This document shows, one piece after another, positions 28,796-37,707 of a stretch of DNA of 64,000 nt (positions are counted from its first letter, which is position 1; the number at the start of each line of letters is the position of its first letter). Both the position numbers and the translations under genes were made by a program. The stretch comes from Arthrobacter sp. FB24 (GTDB lineage: Bacteria; Actinomycetota; Actinomycetes; Actinomycetales; Micrococcaceae). Below the pieces are notes generated by a model. It saw only the letters and a list, made by a program, of their open reading frames with translations, was not told the origin of the DNA and ran no database searches. The stretch spans positions 1,178,001 through 1,242,000 of the forward strand of contig NC_008541.1 of NCBI RefSeq assembly GCF_000196235.1, read 5' to 3'.

Positions 28796-29317
28796 CTAGC
28801 CGGCATGGAGCTCCCGGTGCGCCTGCGCGAGTTCGCGGTAGTGCGCGGCGTTGCGCTTCACGCCGTCGAACTCCTCGTCGGTGAGCTCACGCCGGACTTT
28901 GGCCGGGACCCCGGCCACCAGGGAGCGCGGCGGGATAACGGTTCCTTCGAGCACCACCGCGCCGGCCGCCACCAGCGAGCCGGCGCCGATCACCGCACCG
29001 TTGAGGATGGTTGCGCTCATGCCGATGAGGCAGTCGTCCTCAACGGTGCACCCGTGCACGACGGCGCTGTGCCCCACGCTGACGCGGTCCCCGACGCTGC
29101 AGGGGAATCCCGGGTCGGCGTGCAGCACCACGTTGTCCTGCAGGTTGCTGCCCGCCCCCACGGTGATGGCGGCGGTGTCCGCGCGCACCGAGACGCCGTA
29201 GAACGCGCTGGCGTCCTCGGCGAGGGTGGCGTTGCCGATCACTGATGCGCTGGGGGCGACGAAAACGGAAGGGTGGACGTCCGGGCTGGTGCCGGCGAAT
29301 GGATATAGAGGAGCCAT
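28796..29317 (-). CDS. Gamma-class carbonic anhydrase family protein
   Basis: A 173-residue left-handed beta-helix protein of hexapeptide repeats (for example VFVAPSASVIGNATLAEDAS). Metal-site blocks NLQDNVVLHADPG and VSVGHSAVVHGC carry the three histidines expected for zinc binding in the YrdA/PaaY/CaiE group. CLIGMSATILNGAVIGAGSL and PPRSLVAGVPAKVRREL are typical. It is convergent with the monooxygenase gene. True anhydrase activity varies in this family, so the enzyme role is not certain. Confidence 0.9.
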   Translation of the reverse strand: MAPLYPFAGTSPDVHPSVFVAPSASVIGNATLAEDASAFYGVSVRADTAAITVGAGSNLQDNVVLHADPGFPCSVGDRVSVGHSAVVHGCTVEDDCLIGMSATILNGAVIGAGSLVAAGAVVLEGTVIPPRSLVAGVPAKVRRELTDEEFDGVKRNAAHYRELAQAHRELHAG

Positions 29318-29421
29318 GAGCCCAGCCTAGGACACCCGTCCCGTCAGCCTTCAGAGGAGGGCACCGCACCGCGGACTTTTTGCCTAGTGACGCCCCTGAT
29401 GTGCCTCATTAACATTGGGCC

Positions 29422-30009
29422 ATGGAACTACGGCGTTTGGACCTTCAAGGACTGCAGTTGCCAGGACTTCACCTGCGGAAGGACAGATGGGGCGGGCTCA
29501 GCCGGTTCCGCCGGCTGATGCGCCGGATTGAACAGCTGGAGGCCCTTGACCCTGCCGTCCGTGCGGCCGAGCCGAAGGCCGGCCGCCTGGTCCAAAACAG
29601 GCATCTTCGCAGCTTCTTCCACGGCGACGCAACCGGTCTACCGGTCCACGGCGTCCTTACCGATCTGCCTTTCGGCGCATGGTTCATGGCCATGTTCCTC
29701 GACCTGTACCCGGATGAAGGGACCCAGCGGGCGGCAACCCGCCTGATGGGCCTCGGCGTCATCTCAGCAGTGCCCACCGCGCTGTCGGGATGGGCCGAGT
29801 GGGCTTTGGCCGACCGGGGAACGCAGCGGGTTGGCATCGTCCATGCGGGCTTGAACGCCGCGGCCGTGCTGATCTTCGCCGGATCCTGGGCTGCGCGGCT
29901 CCGGGGCAGGCGCAGGCTCGGCGTCGGGCTGGCGAGGTTCGGGGCACTCGTGGTTATCGCCGGCGCTTTCCTCGGCGGATATATGGGCAGCACCCGCAGG
30001 GGAGCGTAG
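29422..30009 (+). CDS. DUF2231-like membrane protein, short form
   Basis: A 195-residue protein with a basic N-terminal 50 residues followed by four hydrophobic segments. GLPVHGVLTDLPFGAWFMAM carries the H-x-x-x-TDLPxGAW block of the DUF2231 membrane domain, which may bind haem through His. GVISAVPTALSGWAEWA and ARFGALVVIAGAFLGGYMG also fit. Many actinobacterial relatives continue after GGYxG into a Rieske iron-sulphur domain; this one stops at STRRGA. It could be a natural short form or a truncation. Function unknown. Confidence 0.75.
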   Translation: MELRRLDLQGLQLPGLHLRKDRWGGLSRFRRLMRRIEQLEALDPAVRAAEPKAGRLVQNRHLRSFFHGDATGLPVHGVLTDLPFGAWFMAMFLDLYPDEGTQRAATRLMGLGVISAVPTALSGWAEWALADRGTQRVGIVHAGLNAAAVLIFAGSWAARLRGRRRLGVGLARFGALVVIAGAFLGGYMGSTRRGA

Positions 30010-30123
30010 ACCCTCCCGGTTTTCCCAACCAACTCGCGCCCCGGACTGACTCGCTTCCCCGACTGTCTCGCACGTAACGTCGTCAATCGCGGGTTTCGCG
30101 ACGTCAATTCCCAGTCAGTTGGG

Positions 30124-30804
30124 TCAGGCCAGGGGAGTGCGGAATACCAGGAACTGGTAGTGCTGCGTCCACTGGCCGGCACCGGGCCCGGATTCCGCAC
30201 CCGCGCCCTCCGGCCAGGTGACGAATTCCTCGATCTCGCCGTGCCGGCCGAAGATCCGCCGGAGCGCCGCGTCGCTGCGCCGGCTGAAGAAGCGCGGGGG
30301 CTGGATCTCGTCCTCGGGGTTGAGTACTTCTTCATCCTCCCCGGACCAGAGCCCGACGGCGATCGGCGCCCCCGGCGAGGCCACCCGCACGAGTTCGCGG
30401 ACGACGTCGTCGATGTCCCTGTTGGGAATGTGCAGCAGGGTGCTCATGGTCCACACCGCGGGGAAGGCGCCGTCGGCGAAGGGCAGGTTCCGCGTGCTGG
30501 CGACCGAGACATTCAGTCCCTTGGCCGTGGCGAGGCGGACCTGCTCTTCGGAGATGTCCACGCCCGTGTAGTGGATGCCGGCCTGGACAAACTTCAGCCC
30601 GTCGACCCCCGGGCCGGAACCGATCTCCAGCACGGCGTGCCTGCCTTCGGCCTTCAGCCGCGCAATGAACCGCTCCCGCTGCTGCACCCGCTGGGGTGTC
30701 AGCGGATGCTCCGGATGAAGCACGGCGCGCTGGTTGTAGAACGCGGCCAGCCGCTCCTCCCCGCTGTGGTGCAGCGCTGGGGGGTCCTCGCCGGCCTGTG
30801 CCAC
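30124..30804 (-). CDS. Class I SAM-dependent methyltransferase
   Basis: A 226-residue methyltransferase. Motif I is HAVLEIGSGPGVDGLKFVQ with the acidic residue of motif II in YTGVDISEEQ. The post-motif ASTRNLPFADGAFPAVWTMS and LLHIPNRDIDDVVRELVRVA match the Methyltransf_11 layout. The C-terminal part carries EIEEFVTWPEGAG. It starts 12 bases after the purU stop on the same strand and is probably co-transcribed with it. The methyl acceptor is unknown. Confidence 0.87.
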   Translation of the reverse strand: MAQAGEDPPALHHSGEERLAAFYNQRAVLHPEHPLTPQRVQQRERFIARLKAEGRHAVLEIGSGPGVDGLKFVQAGIHYTGVDISEEQVRLATAKGLNVSVASTRNLPFADGAFPAVWTMSTLLHIPNRDIDDVVRELVRVASPGAPIAVGLWSGEDEEVLNPEDEIQPPRFFSRRSDAALRRIFGRHGEIEEFVTWPEGAGAESGPGAGQWTQHYQFLVFRTPLA

Positions 30805-30816
30805 GTCCTGCCCGGC

Positions 30817-31677
30817 CTAGTTGAAGACGACGGTGCGGTTTCCGTCCAGCAGCACCCGGTGCTCGGCGTGCCATTGGACGGCCTGGGCCAGGGTGCGTCC
30901 TTCCACATCCCGGCCCATCTGCACAAACTGTTCTGCCGTGCGGCGGTGATCCACGCGGATGACTTCCTGCTCGATGATGGGCCCCTCGTCCAGGGCGGCT
31001 GTGACGTAGTGCGCAGTGGCACCGATCAGCTTCACGCCGCGGGCATGGGCCTGGTGATACGGCTTCGCACCTTTGAAGGACGGCAGGAACGAGTGGTGGA
31101 TGTTGATGGCCTTGCCGGTGAGCTCGGTGCACAGTTCGTTGGACAGGATCTGCATGTAGCGGGCCAGGACGGTCAGCTCAACGTCTTCCTCTGCGATGAT
31201 CTTCCGCAGCTGGTCCTCGGCCTGAACCTTGGTGTCAGCGGTGACCGGGATGTAGTGGAACGGAATGCCGTAAAACTCCGCCAGCCCGGCCAGGTCCTCA
31301 TGGTTGGAGACGATGGCGGGGATTTCGATGGGGAGCGTGCCGGAGCGCTGGAGGAACAGCAGGTCATTGAGGCAGTGCGCGGACTTGCTGGCCATCAGCA
31401 GTGTGCGGACCTTCCGGCCCGCGGGGTTCAGGCTCCACTGCATGCCGAAGGCCACGGCCACCGGCTCCAGCGCAGCGTGAACGTCTGACTGCGAAGCCGC
31501 AGTAGTGACCTCCACCCGCATGAAGAACGTGCCGGTGGTCTGGCTGCCGTACTGCTGAGAGTCCGTAATGTTGCAGCCGGCCACAAGCAGCGCGCCCGCT
31601 ACGGCGTGCACGATGCCGGGCCGGTCAGGGCAGGAGAGGGTCAGTACGTAGGCGGAGGAAAGCTGGTCTTCAGTCAC
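30817..31677 (-). CDS. purU: Formyltetrahydrofolate deformylase
   Basis: A 286-residue enzyme from the GTG at 31677, hydrolysing 10-formyl-THF to formate and THF. The N-terminal ACT domain reads YVLTLSCPDRPGIVHAVAGA and QQYGSQTTGTFFMRVEV. The catalytic formyltransferase domain has SNHEDLAGLAEFYGIPFHYI, INIHHSFLPSFKGAKPYHQA and GATAHYVTAALDEGPIIEQE, with the expected Asn/His/Asp residues. A longer start at 31755 would overlap the riboswitch and adds no family sequence. It is divergent from glyA-folD, whose products handle the same folate pool. Confidence 0.95.
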   Translation of the reverse strand: MTEDQLSSAYVLTLSCPDRPGIVHAVAGALLVAGCNITDSQQYGSQTTGTFFMRVEVTTAASQSDVHAALEPVAVAFGMQWSLNPAGRKVRTLLMASKSAHCLNDLLFLQRSGTLPIEIPAIVSNHEDLAGLAEFYGIPFHYIPVTADTKVQAEDQLRKIIAEEDVELTVLARYMQILSNELCTELTGKAINIHHSFLPSFKGAKPYHQAHARGVKLIGATAHYVTAALDEGPIIEQEVIRVDHRRTAEQFVQMGRDVEGRTLAQAVQWHAEHRVLLDGNRTVVFN

Positions 31678-31744
31678 GAAGAACAGCCTACCCGCGCCGG
31701 AGGCTGTGCTTTCGCCGGAATTCGGAAGGGTTTTGATAGTCTTA

Positions 31745-31825
31745 ACCGGTCGCAACTGGCGTTGGATGGCTAACCATCAGGGAGCGGCACTGACGAAGAC
31801 CACGGATCGTACGCCTGGGCCGAGG
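31745..31825 (+). promoter_or_regulatory. ZTP (pfl) riboswitch upstream of glyA-folD
   Basis: The segment carries the conserved parts of the ZTP aptamer in order: GGTCGCAACTGGCG (31748-31761), a hairpin GATGG-CTAA-CCATC, then GGGAGCG (31780-31786), a variable spacer, and the 3' block CGCCTGGGC (31812-31820). ZTP riboswitches sense ZMP/ZTP, which accumulate when 10-formyl-THF is short, and typically control glyA, folD, purH or pfl. A later GCCCTGGCG (31863-31871) can nearly pair with CGCCTGGGC and may belong to the expression platform (inference). Confidence 0.92.
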
Positions 31826-31957
31826 GTCATGTTTTGCCGGACGGCAGTTTAACCGCTGCCACGCCCTGGCGTTGCCTTGCCCGTAACCAAGGGGCGGAGC
31901 CGCGTCACAGCCGGTAGCCTGACCTTAGCAGCGCCCATCCCTAGCCAGGAGTTCTTC

Positions 31958-33265
31958 GTGACCACTTCACCGACTTCCGTCAGCACTTCCTCGACCGTCA
32001 GTAACCTGCCGCTGACTGAGCTCGACCCCGAGATCGCCGCCGTACTTGACCAGGAGCTTGGCCGCCAGCGCGGCACCCTGGAAATGATCGCTTCCGAAAA
32101 CTTCGCCCCGCGCGCTGTCATGGAAGCCCAGGGCTCCGTCCTCACCAACAAGTACGCCGAGGGCTACCCGGGCCGCCGCTACTACGGCGGTTGCGAATAC
32201 GTGGACATCGCCGAGCAGCTGGCGATCGACCGCGTCAAGGACCTGTTTGGCGCCGAATACGCCAACGTCCAGCCGCACTCCGGTGCGCAGGCCAACGCAG
32301 CAGCGCTGTCCGCCATGATCACCCCCGGCGACAAGATCCTGGGCCTCTCCCTGGCCCACGGCGGCCACCTGACGCACGGCATGAAGCTCAACTTCTCCGG
32401 CAAGCTGTACCAGGTCGCCGCGTACCAGGTGGAGCAGGACAACTTCCGCGTCGACATGGACAAGCTCCGCGAACAGGCAATCGCCGAGAAGCCCCAGGTA
32501 ATCATCGCCGGCTGGTCCGCCTACCCGCGCCACCTGGACTTCGCAGCCTTCCGCTCCATCGCCGATGAAGTTGGTGCACTCCTCTGGACCGACATGGCGC
32601 ACTTCGCCGGCCTCGTCGCCGCAGGCCTGCACCCCAGCCCGGTGCCGCACTCAGACGTCGTCACCTCCACCGTGCACAAGACCCTCGCAGGCCCCCGTTC
32701 CGGTGTGATCCTGGCCAAGCAGGAATGGGCCAAGAAGCTCAACTCCAACGTCTTCCCAGGCCAGCAGGGCGGACCGCTCATGCACGTCATCGCAGCCAAG
32801 GCCGTTGCCTTCAAGATCGCCGGCACCGCTGAATTCAAGGAGCGCCAGGAGCGTGTCCTCGAAGGTGCCAAGATCATCGCCGACCGCCTGAACCAGGCTG
32901 ACGTCGCCGAGGCCGGGGTTTCCGTGCTCACCGGCGGCACCGACGTGCACCTGGTCCTGGTGGACCTGCGCAACTCGCAGTTGGACGGCCAGCAGGCAGA
33001 GGACCTCCTGCACTCGGTGGGAATCACCGTGAACCGCAACGCCGTTCCGTTCGATCCGCGCCCGCCGATGGTCACCTCCGGCCTGCGCATCGGTACTCCC
33101 GCCCTGGCCACGCGCGGCTTCGGCGCCGAGGAATTCACCGAGGTTGCGGAGATCATCGCCACCGCCCTGAAGGCCGGCTCCGCCACCGACGTGGAAGCCC
33201 TGCAGGCCCGCGTGGACAAGCTCGCCGCCGACTTCCCGCTGTACCCGCAGCACGAGCAGTGGTGA
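31958..33265 (+). CDS. glyA: Serine hydroxymethyltransferase
   Basis: A 435-residue PLP enzyme from the GTG at 31958, with AGGAG 6 bases upstream. It interconverts serine and glycine while producing 5,10-methylene-THF. Typical blocks are [68 protein letters not shown] and the PLP-lysine motif [17 protein letters not shown] 3' overlap with folD (GTGA) indicates coupling. Expression is expected to be under the ZTP riboswitch upstream. Confidence 0.97.
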
Positions 33266-34182
33266 CCCCGTCCATGGCGCAGGCCGCGAAGATCCTTGAC
33301 GGCAAGGCCGCCGCTGCCGCCATCAAGTCCGAGCTGGCTGAGCGTGTCGCCAAGCTGAAGGCGCGCGGAGTTACTCCGGGCATTGCCACCGTGCTCGTGG
33401 GTGCGGACCCTGCCTCGCAGCTGTACGTGTCCATGAAGCACAAGCAGTCCGTAGAGATCGGCATGAACTCGATCCAGCGTGAGCTTCCGGCGGATGCCAC
33501 CCAGGCCCAGGTTGAGGCCCTCATTGACGAACTCAATGCGGATCCCGCCTGCCACGGCTACATCGTGCAGCTGCCCCTGCCCAAGCACCTGGATACCGAC
33601 GCCATCCTTGAACGGATTGACCCCGCCAAGGATGCCGACGGCCTGCACCCGACGAACCTTGGCCGGTTGGTGCTCAATGTCAGCGGCGAGATCACCTCGC
33701 CGCTGCCGTGCACGCCCCGCGGCGTCATCGAGCTCCTGGAGCGCAACGGTTACAGCCTCTCCGGCAAGCACGTCGTTGTGGTCGGGCGGGGTGTCACCAT
33801 CGGCCGCACGATCGGGCTGCTGCTCACCCGACGGTCGGTGAACGCCACCGTGACCCTGACGCACACAGGCACCGAGAACCTCTCGCAGCTCCTGCGGCAG
33901 GCGGACGTCATTGTGGGCGCGGCGGGTGCCAAGCACATTGTGAAGGCCGCGGACGTCAAACCGGGTGCGGCCCTGCTCGACGTCGGCGTCACCCGTGAAA
34001 CGGATCCTGAGACTGGCAAGAGCAAGGTCCACGGAGACATCGATCCCGCAGCTGCCGAGGTAGCTGGCTGGATTTCGCCGAACCCTGGCGGCGTCGGTCC
34101 CATGACCGTGGCGCTGCTCATGACCAACGTGGTCGAAGCCGCGGAACGCAAGCTGGCAGCGGAAAGCGCCGGTACCGCCTAG
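33262..34182 (+). CDS. folD: Methylenetetrahydrofolate dehydrogenase / cyclohydrolase
   Basis: A 306-residue bifunctional enzyme converting 5,10-methylene-THF to 10-formyl-THF, directly continuing the glyA reaction. Blocks are [18 protein letters not shown] (with the catalytic Tyr and Lys), [36 protein letters not shown], the NADP loop [18 protein letters not shown] and [18 protein letters not shown]. The GTG at 33262 overlaps the glyA stop; ATG 33274 is a shorter alternative without a clear ribosome-binding site. A terminator follows. Confidence 0.96.
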
Positions 34183-34199
34183 GCCTGCCATCTTGAAGG

Positions 34200-34250
34200 A
34201 AGCCCGCAGGGCGCCTGCTCCCCAGGGAGCAAGCGCCCTGCGGGCTTTAA
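34200..34250 (+). terminator. Terminator after folD
   Basis: A near-perfect stem of over 20 bp (34200-34222 with 34225-34247, one mismatch) ends in GGGCTTTAAA. The innermost pairs must open to form the loop. Confidence 0.85.
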
Positions 34251-34429
34251 AGGGAGGCCTAGCGGCACTACCCCGGGACGCTTGCCGGCCATCCACATCG
34301 AATGGATTTTTTGAGATCCAGCTCTTTCTTTGTTCGAACGTGCGTACTAACGTTGTGTGGGTGCCTGAACTTGTGTCCAACGAAGAACTCTCAAGCAAAC
34401 AAACCCGCAGCCAGACCCGGGGCGACCAG

Positions 34430-35353
34430 ATGCAGTACGTCATCACCGCCGAAAACCTCACCAAGACGTATGGCGACGTCACCGCCGTCGACGGCATTTC
34501 CTTCAGCGTTCCGGCCGGCGAGGCCTTCGGACTGCTTGGCCCGAACGGGGCAGGCAAGTCCACCACCATGAAGATGATCGGCGGCGTTTCCCAGCGCACT
34601 TCCGGAAGCTTGTCCATCATGGGGCTGGATCCGGAAAGCCACGGCCCGGAAGTGCGCGCACACCTCGGTGTGGTGCCGCAGCAGGACAACCTCGACGAAG
34701 AGCTCAAGGTCCGCGACAATCTCCTTGTCTACGGCCGCTACTTCGGACTGCCCATGAGCTACCTCCGGCCCAAGGCCGACGAATTGCTGGAGTTCGCCCA
34801 GCTCACGGACAAGGCAAAATCCAAGGTCGACGCACTCTCCGGCGGCATGAAGCGGCGGCTGACCATTGCGCGTTCGCTGATCAACGAACCGAGGATCCTG
34901 CTGCTGGACGAACCCACCACCGGCCTGGACCCGCAGGCCCGGCACATCCTCTGGGACCGGCTCTTCCGGCTCAAGGAACAGGGCGTCACGCTCATCCTGA
35001 CCACGCACTACATGGACGAGGCGGAACAGCTGTGCGACCGCCTCATCGTTGTGGACAAGGGACGCATCATGGCCGAGGGCTCCCCGTCCAGCCTGATCCG
35101 TGAATACTCCACCCGGGAGGTCCTGGAGCTGCGCTTCGGCTCGGAACGCAACGCCACGATCGGTGCTGAACTCGAGGGAATCGGAGAGCGGCTGGAGACG
35201 CTCCCGGACCGCGTACTGATCTACGCGCACGACGGCGAGGCGGCCCTGGAGCAGGTGTCCGCCCGCGGCCTGCGTCCGCTCACGTCGCTGGTGCGCCGGT
35301 CATCGCTGGAGGATGTCTTCCTCCGCCTCACCGGCAGGAGCCTCGTTGACTGA
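34430..35353 (+). CDS. ABC-2 exporter ATP-binding protein (DrrA/NodI-like)
   Basis: A 307-residue ATPase from ATG 34430 (MQYVITAENLTKTYGDV), with GGGGCGACC upstream; longer in-frame starts back to 34193 run through the folD terminator. Walker A is GPNGAGKST (37-45), the signature LSGGMKRRLTIARSLINEP, Walker B ILLLDEPTTGLDP and the H-loop LTTHYMDEAEQL. The C-terminal region (LELRFGSERN; SLVRRSSLEDVFLRLTGRSL) is that of drug, lipid or polysaccharide exporters. Two permease genes follow with overlaps. Confidence 0.92.
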   Translation: MQYVITAENLTKTYGDVTAVDGISFSVPAGEAFGLLGPNGAGKSTTMKMIGGVSQRTSGSLSIMGLDPESHGPEVRAHLGVVPQQDNLDEELKVRDNLLVYGRYFGLPMSYLRPKADELLEFAQLTDKAKSKVDALSGGMKRRLTIARSLINEPRILLLDEPTTGLDPQARHILWDRLFRLKEQGVTLILTTHYMDEAEQLCDRLIVVDKGRIMAEGSPSSLIREYSTREVLELRFGSERNATIGAELEGIGERLETLPDRVLIYAHDGEAALEQVSARGLRPLTSLVRRSSLEDVFLRLTGRSLVD

Positions 35354-36230
35354 GCCGTCCGCACCCGCCGTGGCGGAGCCCGGCGGCCACGGAGCCGCCG
35401 GGCCTGCCACGCTACGCGCCCACTCGCCGGCGGTCTCAGCGGCCCGGGCCCGCCGCTGGGGATCTTTCTACTACGCGGAGCAGGTCCTCCGGGTCATGAA
35501 GGGCTACGGCTGGACCATCGTCATGTACGGCGTGGGCCAGCCTGTCGCCTACCTGTTCGCCATGGGTGTGGGCCTGGCCACCCTGGTGGACACCAACAGC
35601 GGTGCAGCGTTCGGCGGGGTCAGCTACCTGGCATTCATTGCCCCCGCACTGCTGATCTCGGCCGCCGTGATGACGGCCGCCAACGAATTCACGTTCCCGG
35701 TCATGGACGGCTTCAAATGGCGGCGCGTTTACTACGGGCCGCACGCTTCGCCGCTGACGCCGCAACAGATCGCGTCCGGCCACATCATGGCCGTGACGCT
35801 GCGGTTCCTGCTGCAGTCCGCCATCTACTTCGCAGTGGTGGCGCTCTTCGGAGCCTCACCCAGCGGCTGGGGCTGGGTGTCCATCCTGGTCGCCACTCTC
35901 GCAGGCCTTTCGTTCGGCCTGCCGCTGATGGCCTATGCCGCTTCCATCAAGGACGACAAGGGCCAGTTCGCCATGGTGATGAGGTTTATCGTGACACCGT
36001 TGTTCCTGTTCTCCGGAACCTTCTTCCCGCTCGATACCCTGCCCCTCGCGGTGCGGTGGATCGGCTGGATTTCTCCGATCTGGCACGGCACCGAACTGGG
36101 CCGCGTCTTCAGCTACGGCTATGAGGAACCACCGCTGCTCACCATCCTGCACCTCGTGTTCCTGGTGGGCCTCTCCGTCGCAGGATGGGTGCTCACCAAA
36201 AGACAGTTCGTCCGGAGGCTGGGGCAATGA
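35346..36230 (+). CDS. ABC-2 type permease (first of two)
   Basis: A 294-residue membrane protein. A TTG at 35346 is the best start: AGGAG lies 6 bases upstream and the start overlaps the ATPase stop. After a Pro/Ala-rich N-terminus, six helices are predicted, with GWTIVMYGVGQPVAYLFAMG, YLAFIAPALLISAAVMTAAN and the C-terminal RFIVTPLFLFSGTFFPLDTL, which matches the ABC-2/NodJ family. Its stop overlaps the next permease by ATGA. Confidence 0.88.
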   Translation: MTEPSAPAVAEPGGHGAAGPATLRAHSPAVSAARARRWGSFYYAEQVLRVMKGYGWTIVMYGVGQPVAYLFAMGVGLATLVDTNSGAAFGGVSYLAFIAPALLISAAVMTAANEFTFPVMDGFKWRRVYYGPHASPLTPQQIASGHIMAVTLRFLLQSAIYFAVVALFGASPSGWGWVSILVATLAGLSFGLPLMAYAASIKDDKGQFAMVMRFIVTPLFLFSGTFFPLDTLPLAVRWIGWISPIWHGTELGRVFSYGYEEPPLLTILHLVFLVGLSVAGWVLTKRQFVRRLGQ

Positions 36231-37075
36231 GCATCCTGGCTGAAAGCCACGGCCCGGGAGGCCACAGCGTCACCGAGGCGGCGCGGAACCGCCATTTCGG
36301 GCCGTTGTACTCACGCAACGTCAAAGCCGTCATCGCGCGTGGCCTGATGGCCACCAAGAGCAGCAACTGGATGGTGATGCTCTCCGGCTTCTTCGAGCCG
36401 GTGTTGTACCTGATCTCCATGGGGGTGGGCCTGGGCGCGATCGTGGGTGCCGTACAGGGGCCCGGCGGCCAGGAAATCAGTTACGCCGCGTACATCGCAC
36501 CGGCGCTACTGGCGGTTTCCGCAATGAACGGCGCCGTGTATGACTCCACGTGGAACGTCTTCTTCAAGATGAACTTCGCCAAGTTGTACCAGGGCATGCT
36601 CTATACCTCGCTGGGCCCGCTGGACGTTGCCATGGGCGAGATCTTCCTGGCTCTGCTGCGGGGCATGCTGTACGCCACCGGGTTCACCGCTGTCATGGGT
36701 GTCATGGGGCTGATCACTACGCCGTGGGCCATCCTCATGATTCCCGCCTCGGTGCTGATCGCCTTCGGTTTCGCAAGCTTCGGCATGGGCATCACCAGTT
36801 TCATGAAGACCTTCCAGCAAATGGACTGGATCAACTTCGTGATGTTGCCGATGTTCCTCTTCAGCGCAACGTTCTACCCGCTGAGCGTCTACCCGCAGTA
36901 CATCCAGTGGTTGATCCAGGCCATGCCGCTGTGGCACGGCGTGGAGCTGCTCCGGCAGATTAGCGTGGGAATTTTCACCCCCGCAACCGCCATCCACATC
37001 GGGTACTACGTGGTGATGATCGTGCTGGGCGTTATGCTCACGGCCGGTCGCCTGCGCAAGCTGTTCCTGAAGTAA
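36227..37075 (+). CDS. ABC-2 type permease (second of two)
   Basis: A 282-residue membrane protein starting at ATG 36227, overlapping the previous stop, with GGAGGCTGGGG upstream. It is a paralogue of the first permease: VMLSGFFEPVLYLISMGVGL, SYAAYIAPALLAVSAMNGAV and MLPMFLFSATFYPLSVYPQY occupy matching positions. Together with the ATPase it probably forms a heterodimeric exporter. Substrate unknown. Confidence 0.9.
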   Translation: MSILAESHGPGGHSVTEAARNRHFGPLYSRNVKAVIARGLMATKSSNWMVMLSGFFEPVLYLISMGVGLGAIVGAVQGPGGQEISYAAYIAPALLAVSAMNGAVYDSTWNVFFKMNFAKLYQGMLYTSLGPLDVAMGEIFLALLRGMLYATGFTAVMGVMGLITTPWAILMIPASVLIAFGFASFGMGITSFMKTFQQMDWINFVMLPMFLFSATFYPLSVYPQYIQWLIQAMPLWHGVELLRQISVGIFTPATAIHIGYYVVMIVLGVMLTAGRLRKLFLK

Positions 37076-37081
37076 CGTTCG

Positions 37082-37119
37082 CCCGGGGTGGAAGCGTCCT
37101 TTCCCGTGCCCCGGGGTTT
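37082..37119 (+). terminator. Weak hairpin after the ABC-2 operon
   Basis: CCCGGGG (37082-37088) pairs with CCCCGGG (37109-37115) across a 20-base loop and is followed by GTTTG. It is short, so function as a terminator is uncertain. Confidence 0.35.
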
Positions 37120-37133
37120 GAGACAATGGACCC

Positions 37134-37697
37134 ATGCGAACTTTGGGTAACCCTCACTCTGCGTCCAACCCGGCCAAGGGCGGGTTCTCCATGCTGCGAA
37201 TCAGCGGCCCGGGAATGATGGTGTTTGTCGTCGCCTTCGTTGTGGCCGTCATCTTTGCCGCCAACCAGAACGACGTCGTCGGTTGGGTTGTGGCGGTCAT
37301 TGCCGGCTTCTGGCTCGCGCTGGCAACGTTCGTCGTCTTCAGTATCCAGAAGGCAGCCAAGAAGGCGACCGCCAAGCTGAACGAGGCGCAGAACGCCTTC
37401 AACGCCGCGACCGGCCGGGCGCCGTCGTCGGGCAGTGCCGACCACGGCGGCACCCGACTGGTCCGGACCCGCAGCGAATCTGAAGAGGTCCGTGACATGA
37501 AGCTGGACCACTCCTTCAAGATCGTCCAGGTCCAGGTTCGCGTCGTGGAGCAGGAACGGGCCAAGGACGCCGCCGCGGACCAGGACACTATCCGCCGCGC
37601 CCTGGAAACCATCGAAATCACGGCCACCAATGCCAGGGACATGATCAAGTCCTCCGGTGGTGCTGACGAACCTGTCAGCGGAACCATCATCGACTAG
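37134..37697 (+). CDS. Small membrane protein of unknown function
   Basis: A 187-residue protein with two adjacent transmembrane helices (MMVFVVAFVVAVIFAANQ and VVGWVVAVIAGFWLALATFV) and a cytosolic helical tail. The tail contains AKKATAKLNEAQNAFNAATG and a charged stretch IVQVQVRVVEQERAKDAAAD. No known domain is recognised. A GACAAT box six bases before the ATG, without a clear ribosome-binding site, suggests a leaderless start. It lies just upstream of exonuclease III, whose start is 10 bases after its stop. Confidence 0.7.
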   Translation: MRTLGNPHSASNPAKGGFSMLRISGPGMMVFVVAFVVAVIFAANQNDVVGWVVAVIAGFWLALATFVVFSIQKAAKKATAKLNEAQNAFNAATGRAPSSGSADHGGTRLVRTRSESEEVRDMKLDHSFKIVQVQVRVVEQERAKDAAADQDTIRRALETIEITATNARDMIKSSGGADEPVSGTIID

Positions 37698-37707
37698 AGT
37701 GGAGCGG

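Noticed and set aside
32521..34719. 732-codon open frame on the minus strand
   Set aside because: It is antisense to glyA, folD and the start of the ABC ATPase, crosses the folD terminator and has no recognisable domain.
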